The notes: a model not told the origin generated them from the sequence alone. Shown: positions 26,401 to 34,432, counted from the first letter of the stretch. The stretch: DNA of 64,000 nt from Peptoclostridium litorale DSM 5388 (GCF_900141635.1 NZ_FSRH01000015.1:1-64000), one strand, 5' to 3'. Made by a program: numbers and translations.

Positions 26401-26880
26401 TCGATGGCATGCAAGGACATAGTAAGCGGATATGAAGACGGTTCGTTCAGGCCTGAAAACAGCGTTACGAGGGCGGAATTCGCAAAACTGATAGTGGAAG
26501 AGATGGAACTTGAAATTGAATCTCCAAGTGGAAGATTCAGCGATTCAAACGGCCACTGGGCTGAAGGCTTCATAGAAACCGCATACAAAAACGGAATACT
26601 AAGCGGATATGAAGACGGCACGGTAAGACCTGACGAGAAGATAACCAGAGCTGAAATGGCTGTCATGATATCGAGAGCCACAGGTGAAGACTCGGATGGA
26701 AAATCAGTGAATTTCAAGGATGAAGGCATAATACCGAATTGGGCAAAAAGCGGAGTGGAAAAAGCCGCGAAGCAGGGTCTGATGAAGGGCGACCCTAACA
26801 TGAACTTCAACCCTGGAAGCTCTACAACAAGGGCACAGGCGGCAACGGTTATATACAGGCTTTTCAACAAGCAAGCATAA
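23494..26880 (+). CDS. Large SLH-domain protein with three fibronectin type III domains
   Basis: A protein of 1128 residues behind an AAGGGGGAT ribosome site, with a signal peptide at about 1-27. The N-terminal helical domain (28-260) is shared with the 17338 protein. A ZU5-like beta domain at about 290-405 ends SHFSIYGVFE. Three fibronectin type III domains lie near 420-508, 514-605 and 610-695, each carrying AKDxSGIxKYxIYRDG. A poly-Gly/Ser linker and a highly charged segment follow. A pre-SLH beta domain at 780-950 ends HFSYYAVVERD, and three SLH domains begin at about 956, 1016 and 1070. It is probably a wall-attached adhesin or spacer protein. Confidence 0.9.
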   Translation: MKKRLLAIFLSIALMLSLSPVGSSYAAYSDDYSYIIGKLGDLSTKENSMLLSLVMAMVQHDYGDEIDLALSKLTDDEKQLLEENGFDKAAIQDVFLAFSQVMDPDSEDEYRSGYDGESMLVLVNKIKDGGDNLDEYKQELVTVYEFMFDALPDEVVEQDFSGYGSRMDKARVFRDVLKSVYDEGDICARYYEKDSRFELVLPSDFISKANDALDVSGVEKPIELTQDHAGAIGAFLDVLSQKINATSKYAEDAKALADKLGLLETVTGTVDKVVDVLKDEPKEVVFGEGSTAKTIELDFSNFTGISGPVKVEMSNVEGEIDLGAGMEPAGPVIDFELNPKPTGGTARIGIELDSTASTSKSAIYYYNPETGKWEKQEEGSEVKDGIAYATVSHFSIYGVFEDTSSGGGITPPIPPVEEDKDAPTEVKVSASKVTDSSVTLSLSAKDESGIAKYYIYRDGVAVGTSTSSSYTDSGLQPDTTYKYKIMAEDTKGNKSDFSSQVSVKTEKEEAPEPEDKEAPTDVKVSASKVTDSSVTLSLSAKDDSGIEKYYIYRDGKEIKQTAAGTYEDNGLQAETEYSYNIKAQDKAGNMSGFSSQIKVTTLKKGETPQDKEAPTDVKVTLKKKDDDTVYLNLSAKDESGIAKYHIYRDGKKVGTSAKDTYKDEDLKADTKYTYKVKAEDTKGNVSDFSSELSVTTDKASSGGGGGGGSSSGDSDETDDKDSINKKEDKDKVEVEDKIDEDAIKKEEKDGKTEVVIDGDKLEKEVDKIVDAIDDIKTEKGQEKGGKIVVDLGKVNSENSHISIPVKAIEKAKGKGVEVVFRANDIEVSLPADNLVQKADSVKLEIKEIKQTQDMMDKIQKSLEPGMKAPKVAKIVSFELYKVDAGKEEKIDSSFKKKVKVQIDISDMNVDKDNAVLVFVDDEGKMTIVGRKVVDGKIVAELEHFSYYAVVERDVELSDVSGHWAKDYIFSMACKDIVSGYEDGSFRPENSVTRAEFAKLIVEEMELEIESPSGRFSDSNGHWAEGFIETAYKNGILSGYEDGTVRPDEKITRAEMAVMISRATGEDSDGKSVNFKDEGIIPNWAKSGVEKAAKQGLMKGDPNMNFNPGSSTTRAQAATVIYRLFNKQA

Positions 26881-26891
26881 AGTAGTCGGCG

Positions 26892-26920
26892 GTCCGGCCC
26901 TTTGGCCGGACTGCTTTTAA
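26892..26920 (+). terminator. Terminator after the large SLH gene
   Basis: A perfect 8-bp stem GTCCGGCC/GGCCGGAC with a CTTT loop, followed by TGCTTTTAA. It closes the cassette 2 transcription unit. Confidence 0.75.
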
Positions 26921-26957
26921 AAGGCGATATGACATTTTCAAACCGCCTTTTAAAAGC
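26913..26957. repeat. Perfect 14-bp inverted repeat overlapping the terminator tail
   Basis: GCTTTTAAAAGGCG at 26913-26926 is repeated in reverse complement at 26944-26957 with a 17-base spacer, and each arm contains the palindrome TTTTAAAA. The left arm includes the T-run of the terminator, so the two structures are mutually exclusive in RNA. It could be an antiterminator, a second terminator or a protein-binding site. Confidence 0.5.
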
Positions 26958-26993
26958 AAAACCTCAAAATTAGTGAAAGGAATGGATTGAAAG

Positions 26994-27692
26994 GTGAAAA
27001 AGAAAATAATTGCAGCACTTTCCATAGCCCTCCTTGCGGCTGCGTTTTTGATAATGTGTACAAAGCCGGGGGAGATAGCAAGATATGCCGTTGTCACAAT
27101 GACAAGCAGCAGCGAGCAGGAAAAAGAGGACATAAAAAAGCTTGAAGACGAGCTTGAAAAGCAGATCCAAAAGGCACAGGAGGAAATCGAAGCCCAAAAT
27201 TCAGGCGAATCCGGGGAAGGCGAAGCGGCAAGCTCGGCGGAGACGGGACAAGAGGGCGCAGAAAAAGGCAGCAAAACGGGCATTGAGGAGGGAAAGCAGG
27301 AGCCGGGCGATAGGGAAGTAAAAGGCGGCTCCAAAAGACATAAGATATCGAGGGGGCAAATAGAAGAAAAATACAGGAGCATAGTGGGGGCCCTTCGGGT
27401 GGCGTCATACGCCCACATAAACTCCCTAATAGGCCAGGCGAAAGGCGAATACCTTTCATATCCGGAAGATCAGAGGGAGGATGTCAAATACAAAATAGGC
27501 CTTAAATACTTCAAAATAGCAAAATCGGCAGAAAAAACGTGCGACAAAAAATTCTATTCCATAATGGAGCAGTTCGAATCCGAGCTGGAGGGAAACGGAT
27601 ACGACGCAGACATTGTCGAAAGGGCAAAAGCTCAGTATGAAGCCGAAAAAAAAACAAAGAGGGAAGAATACCTTTCTAAAATGAGCAGCTAG
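26994..27692 (+). CDS. Membrane-anchored or lipid-anchored charged protein of unknown function
   Basis: A protein of 232 residues starting at GTG 26994, with a moderately placed AAAGG ribosome site. A hydrophobic N-terminus (about 5-20) ends in a cysteine (LIMCTKPG); the lipobox is atypical, so it may be an uncleaved anchor instead. Residues 40-65 form an acidic/basic coiled coil (EKEDIKKLEDELEKQIQKAQEE), followed by a low-complexity Gly/Glu/Ser stretch to about 120. A helical C-terminal part carries FKIAKSAEKTCDKKFYSIMEQFE. I recognise no family. It stands alone between the SLH terminator and the promoter at 27816, and may be part of envelope assembly. Confidence 0.6.
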   Translation: MKKKIIAALSIALLAAAFLIMCTKPGEIARYAVVTMTSSSEQEKEDIKKLEDELEKQIQKAQEEIEAQNSGESGEGEAASSAETGQEGAEKGSKTGIEEGKQEPGDREVKGGSKRHKISRGQIEEKYRSIVGALRVASYAHINSLIGQAKGEYLSYPEDQREDVKYKIGLKYFKIAKSAEKTCDKKFYSIMEQFESELEGNGYDADIVERAKAQYEAEKKTKREEYLSKMSS

Positions 27693-27815
27693 GGGACAAA
27701 AATCGCTAACGATTTAAAATATAAAGCAAAAAAATATTTACATGGCTCGGGAGAAATATAGGTCTAAATGTCGCAATAAGGTGTATTTTAACGAACGAAA
27801 GTCCTGTTTGAAGCG

Positions 27816-27844
27816 TTGAAAATACAGGATTCCAGGGGTATAAT
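27816..27844 (+). promoter_or_regulatory. Promoter of the FlaA1-like dehydratase gene
   Basis: TTGAAA at 27816-27821 and TATAAT at 27839-27844 are separated by 17 bases, close to the vegetative consensus. The predicted start of transcription at about 27851 leaves a leader of about 60 bases. Confidence 0.7.
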
Positions 27845-27908
27845 TAAAAATGTAAAGATATATACTTCAGTTCGGAAATAAAAGGGTTAATTCGAAAGGG
27901 TGATTATT

Positions 27909-29798
27909 TTGATTGAAGGAGGTATTACACGAACGACAAGCCGAAAATATTTTTCATCTAGAAAGCTTGTGCTTCTCATAGTGGACATCATACTCATAAA
28001 CGTGTCGGCCTATCTCACGCTGAATCTGCGGTTTGATTTTGACATCCCAAAGACATACATTGGAATATACGAAGAAAGCATGCTCAGGTACACGGCAGTG
28101 GTTATAGTCACATACTATGTGTTCAAGGCGTACAAGAGCCTTTGGAGGTACGCGAGCATAGAGGAGCTTCTTGCGATAGGAGTTGCATCCGTGGTGTCGA
28201 TGGTTGCGCTGTACGGGATAGACGTGTCGCAAGGGCAGGTGCTTCCAAGGGGATTCTACTTCATAAACGCGCTGGGACTGATGTTCTTCTCGGGAGGGGC
28301 GAGATTTTCATACAGGGCTGCGAGAAGGGTGAAAAACCGCCTTTCCTTCAACAGCTGCCAAAAGAGAGTGCTGATAGTGGGAGCCGGAAAGGCCGGATAC
28401 ACTGTGGTAAAGGAGCTTCACAGAAACCCCGAGCTTTCGATGGTTCCGGTCGGAATAATAGACGATGACAGGGAAAAGCTCGGAAGGAGCGTAAGGGGAG
28501 TCCCGGTCATAGGAGACAGGAGCGACATAGTAAGTCTTGCACGGGAAAAAAATGTAGACGAGATACTCATAGCACTTCCTTCCATATCCAGGGAGGAGAG
28601 GAGCTCAATAATAGATATATGCAAGGAGACGGACTGCAAGCTCAAGACACTTCCCGGAGTGTTCGAACTCATAGACGGAAAGGTCGACATAAAATCCATG
28701 AAGGACGTGGATATAGAGGACCTTCTGGGAAGAGACCCCGTGAGGCTTGAAATGGAGCAGATAACGGGATACCTCAGGGGCAAGACCATACTTGTGACCG
28801 GAGGAGGGGGGTCCATAGGATCGGAGCTTTGCAGGCAGATCGCGCCTTTTTCCCCCCAGAATCTTATAATTTTGGACATTTATGAAAACAATGCGTACGA
28901 GATAGAGCAGGAGCTAAAGCGCCAGTACGGGGAAGTCCTGAGCCTTGAGACAATAATAGCCTCGGTGAGGGACCAGGGCAGGATGCGGAAGATATTCGAA
29001 CAGTACAGGCCTGACGTGGTGTTCCACGCGGCGGCCCATAAGCACGTTCCGCTCATGGAAAAGAGCCCGCTCGAGGCGGTCAAAAACAACATATTCGGAA
29101 CGCTAAATGCGGCAAGGCTTGCGGACGAATACGGATCCGAAAAGTTCGTACTCATATCCACTGACAAGGCCGTAAACCCTACGAACATAATGGGGGCTTC
29201 AAAGAGGGTGTGCGAGATGATAGTGCAGACTCTAGACAAAAGAAGCGATACCGAATTCGTGGGAGTCAGGTTTGGAAACGTCTTGGGAAGCAACGGAAGC
29301 GTGATACCGCTTTTCAAAAAGCAGATAGCAGAAGGCGGGCCGGTCACAGTTACACATCCCGACATAATAAGGTACTTCATGACAATACCGGAGGCCGTGC
29401 AGCTTGTGGTTCAGGCGGGAGCAATGGCGAGCGGAGGGGAGCTATTCGTACTGGACATGGGGGACCCTGTGAAGATTGCGGACCTTGCGAGGGATTTGAT
29501 AAGGCTTTCTGGGCTCCAGCCCGATGTCGACATAAAAATCGAATACACGGGACTAAGGCCCGGAGAGAAACTGTACGAGGAGCTTCTAATGGCCGAAGAG
29601 GGGCTTACCGACACAGCCCACGACAAGATATTCATAGGGCAGCCTCTTGAAATGGATCCCGAAAAGCTCACAAAGGAGTTTGAAATACTCTGGACCATAG
29701 TCCAGAAGGAGGAAAGCGCCCTGCTTGACGTAGTTATGAAAAAGCTCGTTCCGACTTACAGGAGGAATGAGGCGGGCAGGAAAGAGTGTGTGGGGTAA
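27909..29798 (+). CDS. Membrane-bound FlaA1/CapD-type UDP-GlcNAc 4,6-dehydratase
   Basis: I prefer the TTG at 27909, eight bases after AAAGGG, to the GTG at 27900, which overlaps that site; the product then has 629 residues. Four membrane segments fill about the first 130 residues. A first nucleotide-binding fold (VLIVGAGKAGYT, about 156) is followed by the catalytic domain with VTGGGGSIGSE (about 295), STDKAVNPTNIMGASKR (about 418) and the late GLRPGEKLYEEL. Family members convert UDP-GlcNAc to the 4-keto-6-deoxy sugar, the first step to UDP-QuiNAc or related sugars. A likely partner is the reductase at 30663. Base composition matches the upstream host genes rather than the AT-rich locus behind it. 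Confidence 0.88.
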   Translation: MIEGGITRTTSRKYFSSRKLVLLIVDIILINVSAYLTLNLRFDFDIPKTYIGIYEESMLRYTAVVIVTYYVFKAYKSLWRYASIEELLAIGVASVVSMVALYGIDVSQGQVLPRGFYFINALGLMFFSGGARFSYRAARRVKNRLSFNSCQKRVLIVGAGKAGYTVVKELHRNPELSMVPVGIIDDDREKLGRSVRGVPVIGDRSDIVSLAREKNVDEILIALPSISREERSSIIDICKETDCKLKTLPGVFELIDGKVDIKSMKDVDIEDLLGRDPVRLEMEQITGYLRGKTILVTGGGGSIGSELCRQIAPFSPQNLIILDIYENNAYEIEQELKRQYGEVLSLETIIASVRDQGRMRKIFEQYRPDVVFHAAAHKHVPLMEKSPLEAVKNNIFGTLNAARLADEYGSEKFVLISTDKAVNPTNIMGASKRVCEMIVQTLDKRSDTEFVGVRFGNVLGSNGSVIPLFKKQIAEGGPVTVTHPDIIRYFMTIPEAVQLVVQAGAMASGGELFVLDMGDPVKIADLARDLIRLSGLQPDVDIKIEYTGLRPGEKLYEELLMAEEGLTDTAHDKIFIGQPLEMDPEKLTKEFEILWTIVQKEESALLDVVMKKLVPTYRRNEAGRKECVG

Positions 29799-29827
29799 GA
29801 TGGAAAGTTAAGGCGGGAAAAGATAAA

Positions 29828-29853
29828 AAAACTGGGCGAAAGCCCAGTTTTTT
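29828..29853 (+). terminator. Strong terminator between the dehydratase and the polysaccharide locus
   Basis: The stem ACTGGGC/GCCCAGT, extended by A/T pairs, has a GAAA loop and is followed by TTTTTT. It marks the boundary between the host-like gene block and the AT-rich locus. The following 170 bases up to 30028 hold no gene and no promoter that I can defend. Confidence 0.88.
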
Positions 29854-30027
29854 GACTAAATGAATGACTGTAAAAATAAGGATGGATGGGCTGGATATTC
29901 AGAAGAAAGCGATACTGGAGATGGTGGTTCATTTTTATGATTGGATGGTTAGGCCGAGGTGAGTATTTTTGTAGGATTACAACTATATACAGTGTGTAAA
30001 TTTTAGAAAAGTTTGGAGGGTGGTTTA

Positions 30028-30648
30028 ATGAACAGTTACCAGACAATTAAGAGAATCATGGATTTTATATTGTCGTTGATAGCAATGATTGTTCTTTGTC
30101 CTGTGTTTCTGATTATAGCTGTTTGGATAAAGACGGATTCAAAGGGGCCTGTGTTCTTCAAGCAAAAGCGTATTGGCAAAGATAAGAAGCCTTTTTATAT
30201 ATTGAAATTTAGAACCATGAGAACGGACACACCGAGTGATATGCCTACACATATGCTTCAGAATCCAGATACATTCATCACTAAGAGTGGGAAGTTTCTT
30301 AGAAAGACAAGTCTTGATGAGTTACCTCAAATTATAAATATTATTAAAGGTGAAATGAGCATCATAGGTCCAAGGCCAGCTCTTTGGAATCAGTATGACT
30401 TAATAGCTGAAAGAGACAAATATAAGGCTAATGATATTTATCCCGGACTTACTGGTTGGGCACAGATAAATGGCAGAGATGAACTTCTCATTGAAGTTAA
30501 GGCAAAGTTGGATGGGGAGTATATTAGCAGAATAGGATTTTTTATGGATGTTAAGTGTTTCTTTGGGACTATTATTAGTGTATTAAAAAGTGATGGGGTT
30601 GTTGAAGGTGGAACCGAAGCGGGAAGTAAGAAAGAAGCTGTTAGTTAG
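30028..30648 (+). CDS. Polyprenyl-phosphate sugar-1-phosphate transferase (initiating enzyme)
   Basis: The ATG at 30028 lies four bases after GGAGGGTGG; a TTG at 30013 sits ahead of that site and is less likely. The 206-residue protein has the short bacterial sugar transferase fold: one hydrophobic membrane hairpin (about 13-33), then KFRTM, the DELPQ catalytic region (about 106), GPRPALW and PGLTGWAQINGRD. It transfers a sugar-1-phosphate from a UDP-sugar to undecaprenyl phosphate on the inner membrane face, starting each repeat unit. It is the first gene of the AT-rich locus. Confidence 0.92.
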   Translation: MNSYQTIKRIMDFILSLIAMIVLCPVFLIIAVWIKTDSKGPVFFKQKRIGKDKKPFYILKFRTMRTDTPSDMPTHMLQNPDTFITKSGKFLRKTSLDELPQIINIIKGEMSIIGPRPALWNQYDLIAERDKYKANDIYPGLTGWAQINGRDELLIEVKAKLDGEYISRIGFFMDVKCFFGTIISVLKSDGVVEGGTEAGSKKEAVS

Positions 30649-30662
30649 GAGACTATATTGGA

Positions 30663-31526
30663 ATGAAGAAAATACTTATTACAGGAGCTAATAGTTATGT
30701 TGGTACAAGTCTAGAAAACTGGTTAGAAAAAGAGTGTGATAAATATAAGATAGATACTGTTGATATGAGGGATGAGAAGTGGAAAGAAAAGGACTTCTCG
30801 AAGTATGATGTTGTATTTCATGTGGCTGGAATAGCTCACGTTTCATCAGATCCTAAGATGGAAGAACTATACTACAAAGTGAATAGAGATCTTACAATTG
30901 AAACTGCTGAGAAGGCTAAGGCAGAAGGTGTAAAGCAGTTTATTTTTATGAGTAGCATTATTGTATATGGCGATAGTAGCAGGAGTAAGAGAGTTATAGA
31001 TAAAAATACATTTCCAACGCCAAGAAACTTTTATGGTAATAGTAAGCTCAAGGCAGAGGAAAGCATCAAGCATTTAAAATCTGATAATTTCAAGATTGTG
31101 GTGTTAAGACCACCTATGATTTATGGGAAAGGTTCAAAGGGAAACTACCCTAAATTGTCGAAGGTAGCTCAGAAAACACCGCTGTTTCCTGAAATTAACA
31201 ATGAACGCAGTATGCTTCATATAGACAATCTTTGTGAGTTTATAAAGGTCATGATTGATCATGAAGAGACAGGGTTGTTCTTCCCGCAGAACAAAGAGTA
31301 TGTAAAGACAAGTGAGCTGGTTAAAACGATCGCAGAAGTGCATGGAAAGAAGATATGGATGACCAGATTGTTTAATCTTGTTTTGAAATTGATGTTTGGA
31401 ATCAGGACTGTGAATAAGGTATTCGGCAATTTAGTTTATGAGAAGTCCATGAGTGAATATGATAAGGCGAATTACCGAATAAGATCATTTAGAGAATCTA
31501 TTGAGTTGACGGAGAGTGTAGATTGA
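30663..31526 (+). CDS. NAD-dependent epimerase/reductase, WbpV-like
   Basis: A short-chain (extended type) sugar nucleotide enzyme of 287 residues. The Rossmann motif ITGANSYVGTSLE is at about 6-18, HVAGIAHV near 55, MSSIIVYG near 98, and the catalytic YGNSK near 124. The position right after the initiating transferase is typical of WbpV/Gne-like reductases. These reduce UDP-4-keto-6-deoxy-HexNAc to UDP-QuiNAc or UDP-FucNAc, which would use the product of the dehydratase at 27909. A simple UDP-sugar 4-epimerase activity cannot be ruled out. Its stop overlaps the next start (TGATG). Confidence 0.78.
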   Translation: MKKILITGANSYVGTSLENWLEKECDKYKIDTVDMRDEKWKEKDFSKYDVVFHVAGIAHVSSDPKMEELYYKVNRDLTIETAEKAKAEGVKQFIFMSSIIVYGDSSRSKRVIDKNTFPTPRNFYGNSKLKAEESIKHLKSDNFKIVVLRPPMIYGKGSKGNYPKLSKVAQKTPLFPEINNERSMLHIDNLCEFIKVMIDHEETGLFFPQNKEYVKTSELVKTIAEVHGKKIWMTRLFNLVLKLMFGIRTVNKVFGNLVYEKSMSEYDKANYRIRSFRESIELTESVD

Positions 31527-32356
31527 TGAAGACAAAATATAGTGTATTAATGTCAATATACAAAAAAGAAAAACCCGAGTACTTTGTTCAGAGCATAGAA
31601 AGTATGATCAATCAGATTCTCGAGCCAGATGAGATTGTTATAGTTAAAGATGGTGAATTGACAAAGGAATTAGAAGAAGTAATAGAACAATATGTAGATA
31701 ATTATCCAAGTATGTTTAACATTGTACCTCTTAAAGTAAATATAGGGTTAGGGCGAGCATTGGATGAAGGCCTAAAGCATTGTAGGAATGAACTTGTAGC
31801 AAGAATGGATACAGATGATATTTCGTTACCTGAACGTTGTAAGCTACAAGTTAAGCAATTTAATGAAAACCCCGAACTATGTATTGTTGGCACAATGATT
31901 GATGAGTTTTATGATGAACCTGAAAATATAATTTCCTCTAGAGTTGTACCGACAACAAATGATGAGATATATAAATTTATGAAGCGTCGAAGTCCTTTTA
32001 ATCATCCAACTGTGATGTACAAAAAAAATGAAGTGATTCGATGTGGTGGATACGGAAAAATGAGAAGAAAACAAGACTTAGATCTGTTTTCTCGCATGAT
32101 TAATAATGGGTGCGTTGCTCAGAATATTGACCAATCACTTTTATTGTTTAGATCAAATGAAGATAACTTCAAACGAAGAAAAAGCTGGTCGTATTGTAAG
32201 AGCTATATAGAAGTTCAGTTTGAAATATGGAAAAGAGGCCACTGTGGTTTTAATGACTTAGTTTTTGTTACCGCAGGACAGTTAGTAATGTTTTTAGCTC
32301 CGATGGGACTGCTTAAGAAAATTTCTAACAAATATTTGAGAAAAAAAGTTTATTGA
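31526..32356 (+). CDS. Family 2 glycosyltransferase
   Basis: A protein of 276 residues from the ATG at 31526, which overlaps the previous stop by one base. It has the GT-A opening YSVLMSIYKKEKPEYF, EIVIVKDG near 41, GLGRALDEGLKHC near 77, and the metal/nucleotide-binding ARMDTDD near 91-97. The closest pattern I know is the AmsE/AmsB-type group of exopolysaccharide transferases. It should add one sugar of the repeat unit on the cytoplasmic side. Donor and acceptor cannot be told from sequence. A hydrophobic stretch near 250 may touch the membrane. Confidence 0.88.
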   Translation: MKTKYSVLMSIYKKEKPEYFVQSIESMINQILEPDEIVIVKDGELTKELEEVIEQYVDNYPSMFNIVPLKVNIGLGRALDEGLKHCRNELVARMDTDDISLPERCKLQVKQFNENPELCIVGTMIDEFYDEPENIISSRVVPTTNDEIYKFMKRRSPFNHPTVMYKKNEVIRCGGYGKMRRKQDLDLFSRMINNGCVAQNIDQSLLLFRSNEDNFKRRKSWSYCKSYIEVQFEIWKRGHCGFNDLVFVTAGQLVMFLAPMGLLKKISNKYLRKKVY

Positions 32357-32381
32357 ATATCTGATAAAAGGGGGTATGAAA

Positions 32382-33293
32382 ATGCAAGATAAAATAAAAG
32401 AAATAATTAAAGTTATTATAAGAAACCCCAAAAGGTTAGCTGTATGTATTATTGATAACAAGTATTTTAAATGGATATCTGATGAGAAATTTATTAGATT
32501 TGTTTATTATTGTAGAACAGGAAAAAAACTTAATTTAGAAAAGCCTAATACTTATAACGAAAAACTACAATGGTTAAAATTGAATGATCATAATCCGAAA
32601 TATATAAAACTGGTGGATAAATATGAAGTTAGAGAATATATAAGAAAAGAGATAGGGGAAGAGTATTTAATTCCTCTTTTGGGGGTTTACGAAAAATTTG
32701 AAGATATTGATTTCAAGAAACTACCAGATGAATTTGTAATTAAAAGTACACATGATTCAGGGGGAGTTGTTTTATGCAATTCTAAATCTGAATTTAATAT
32801 TTCAAAAGCAAAAAAGAAAATAAATAGGAGTCTTAACCGGAATTATTACTACAAGGGTAGAGAATGGCCATATAAAAATGTAAAACCAAGAATCGTATGT
32901 GAAGCTTTAATGATTGATGAATCTGAGAAAGAATTAAAAGATTATAAGATATTTTGCTTTAATGGTGAACCTAAAGCAATACAAGTTGATTATGATAGAT
33001 TTACTAATCATAAAAGAAACATTTATGACATCGATTGGAACTATATTCCGATGACTTTACATTATCCTACAGATCCGACGGTACATATTAAGAGGCCTTC
33101 TAAATTAGGCGAAATGTTAGATATTGCAAAGAAATTATCCTCTGGATTTCCACATGTACGTGTGGATTTATATTCAATTGCAGATAAGATATATTTTGGA
33201 GAATTAACATTTATACATGGTTCTGGTTTTGAAAAGTTTGATCCAGCTGAGTTCGATGAAAGATTTGGGAAATGGATGAGTTTACCACTATGA
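32382..33293 (+). CDS. TupA-like ATP-grasp protein of a polysaccharide locus
   Basis: The ATG at 32382 is seven bases from AAGGGGG; the ATG at 32376 is too close to it. The protein of 303 residues carries the signatures of the TupA-like family: FNEKLQWLK-like PNTYNEKLQWLKLND (near 59), DKYEVREYI, FVIKSTHDSGGVV (near 128), KDYKIFCFNGEPK (near 188), and VDLYSIADKIYFGELT near 270. Family members are often misnamed glycosyltransferases. The ATP-grasp fold suggests ligation of an amino acid or another carboxyl group to a sugar or polymer. It may decorate a uronic acid made by this locus. Confidence 0.82.
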   Translation: MQDKIKEIIKVIIRNPKRLAVCIIDNKYFKWISDEKFIRFVYYCRTGKKLNLEKPNTYNEKLQWLKLNDHNPKYIKLVDKYEVREYIRKEIGEEYLIPLLGVYEKFEDIDFKKLPDEFVIKSTHDSGGVVLCNSKSEFNISKAKKKINRSLNRNYYYKGREWPYKNVKPRIVCEALMIDESEKELKDYKIFCFNGEPKAIQVDYDRFTNHKRNIYDIDWNYIPMTLHYPTDPTVHIKRPSKLGEMLDIAKKLSSGFPHVRVDLYSIADKIYFGELTFIHGSGFEKFDPAEFDERFGKWMSLPL

Positions 33294-33358
33294 CTTGTAT
33301 CAGTAATATAAAAACTTATGAATGTTACTTAAAATAAACTAATAATAAGGAGTTAGCT

Positions 33359-34432
33359 ATGAGAATTGCCTTTTTGGGAGATATTGGATTCTTGGGGGGT
33401 TACACATTTAATAATAACGGGGGCGAAAAGTTAAAGTCAATTGCTAAATTGCTTTCTAGTTATGACTATGTTGTAGGAAATCTAGAAACACCTTTTACAT
33501 CTAAAAATCAAACAGTGGTGCCTAAATCTATGCATCTTAAAGCTGATAAAGATAATATTGAGTTATTAAAATTGTTAAATGTTAAAGCGGTGACATTGGG
33601 GAATAATCACATATGTGATTATGGAATTAAAGGTTTAGAAGATACGATAGCTGTATTAGAAAAAAATAATATAGATTATTTTGGTGTTAATAATAAAAAT
33701 TTAAGACTTAAATATAATGGAAACAAAATATCGTTTAGTGGTTTTTGTTGCTACAGTGCAAATGGTTCTAATTACATAAATGGAAAAGGTGTTGGGATTA
33801 ATGCTTTGACAAATAAGAATATCACTCAACAAATGGAAAGTGATGAGAAAGATAAGTATTTAAGTGTATTAAGTTTACATTGGGGAGATGAACATACAAA
33901 TTATCCAAATAAGAATCAAATTCAATTGTCTAGAAAAATTGCTGAGAATAAGAATATTATAATTCATGGCCATCATACACATACAATTCAAGGAATTGAA
34001 CAAATACATGGATCATTAATCGCTTACAGTTTAGGCAACTTTTGTTTTGATGATTGCACTTCACCTTTTGTGAAAAATTTTACTGTAAAGAAAAATGAGG
34101 ACAATAAAGAATCATATATTTTATCGATAGAAATTGAAAATAATTCAATAGTTAAATACGAAGCAATCGGTATATATGATAGCGAGAGAGGAATAGTTTT
34201 AAAAGATAATTCGAGAAAAATTGATTTAATTTCTCGGGAAATTAAAAATTATAATCGTGAAGAATATGAAATAATGCGTTCTAAGCAAATATCTGACACT
34301 CGCAAAGAAAAATTTGGGAAAAGAGATTTTAAATGGTTAATGAGTAAGATGAATTATTATTCAATTGGTTCAAGATTAGGTACATTTTTAAATGCTAAAA
34401 GAAGCAATAAAGTTTATAAAAATGGTTATTAA
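33359..34432 (+). CDS. CapA/PgsA-type metallophosphatase-fold protein
   Basis: A protein of 357 residues after AAGGAGTTAGCT. It has the PGA_cap family metal-site motifs in order: FLGDIGF near 5, VVGNLETPF near 40, TLGNNHICDYG near 80, LHWGDEHTNYP near 177, and HGHHTHTIQG near 202. The family was named after the poly-gamma-glutamate capsule protein CapA, but many members sit in polysaccharide loci. Here there is no signal peptide and no membrane segment, unlike classic CapA, so it is probably cytoplasmic. Next to a TupA-like ligase it may act on an amino-acid or phosphate substituent of the polymer. Confidence 0.82.
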   Translation: MRIAFLGDIGFLGGYTFNNNGGEKLKSIAKLLSSYDYVVGNLETPFTSKNQTVVPKSMHLKADKDNIELLKLLNVKAVTLGNNHICDYGIKGLEDTIAVLEKNNIDYFGVNNKNLRLKYNGNKISFSGFCCYSANGSNYINGKGVGINALTNKNITQQMESDEKDKYLSVLSLHWGDEHTNYPNKNQIQLSRKIAENKNIIIHGHHTHTIQGIEQIHGSLIAYSLGNFCFDDCTSPFVKNFTVKKNEDNKESYILSIEIENNSIVKYEAIGIYDSERGIVLKDNSRKIDLISREIKNYNREEYEIMRSKQISDTRKEKFGKRDFKWLMSKMNYYSIGSRLGTFLNAKRSNKVYKNGY

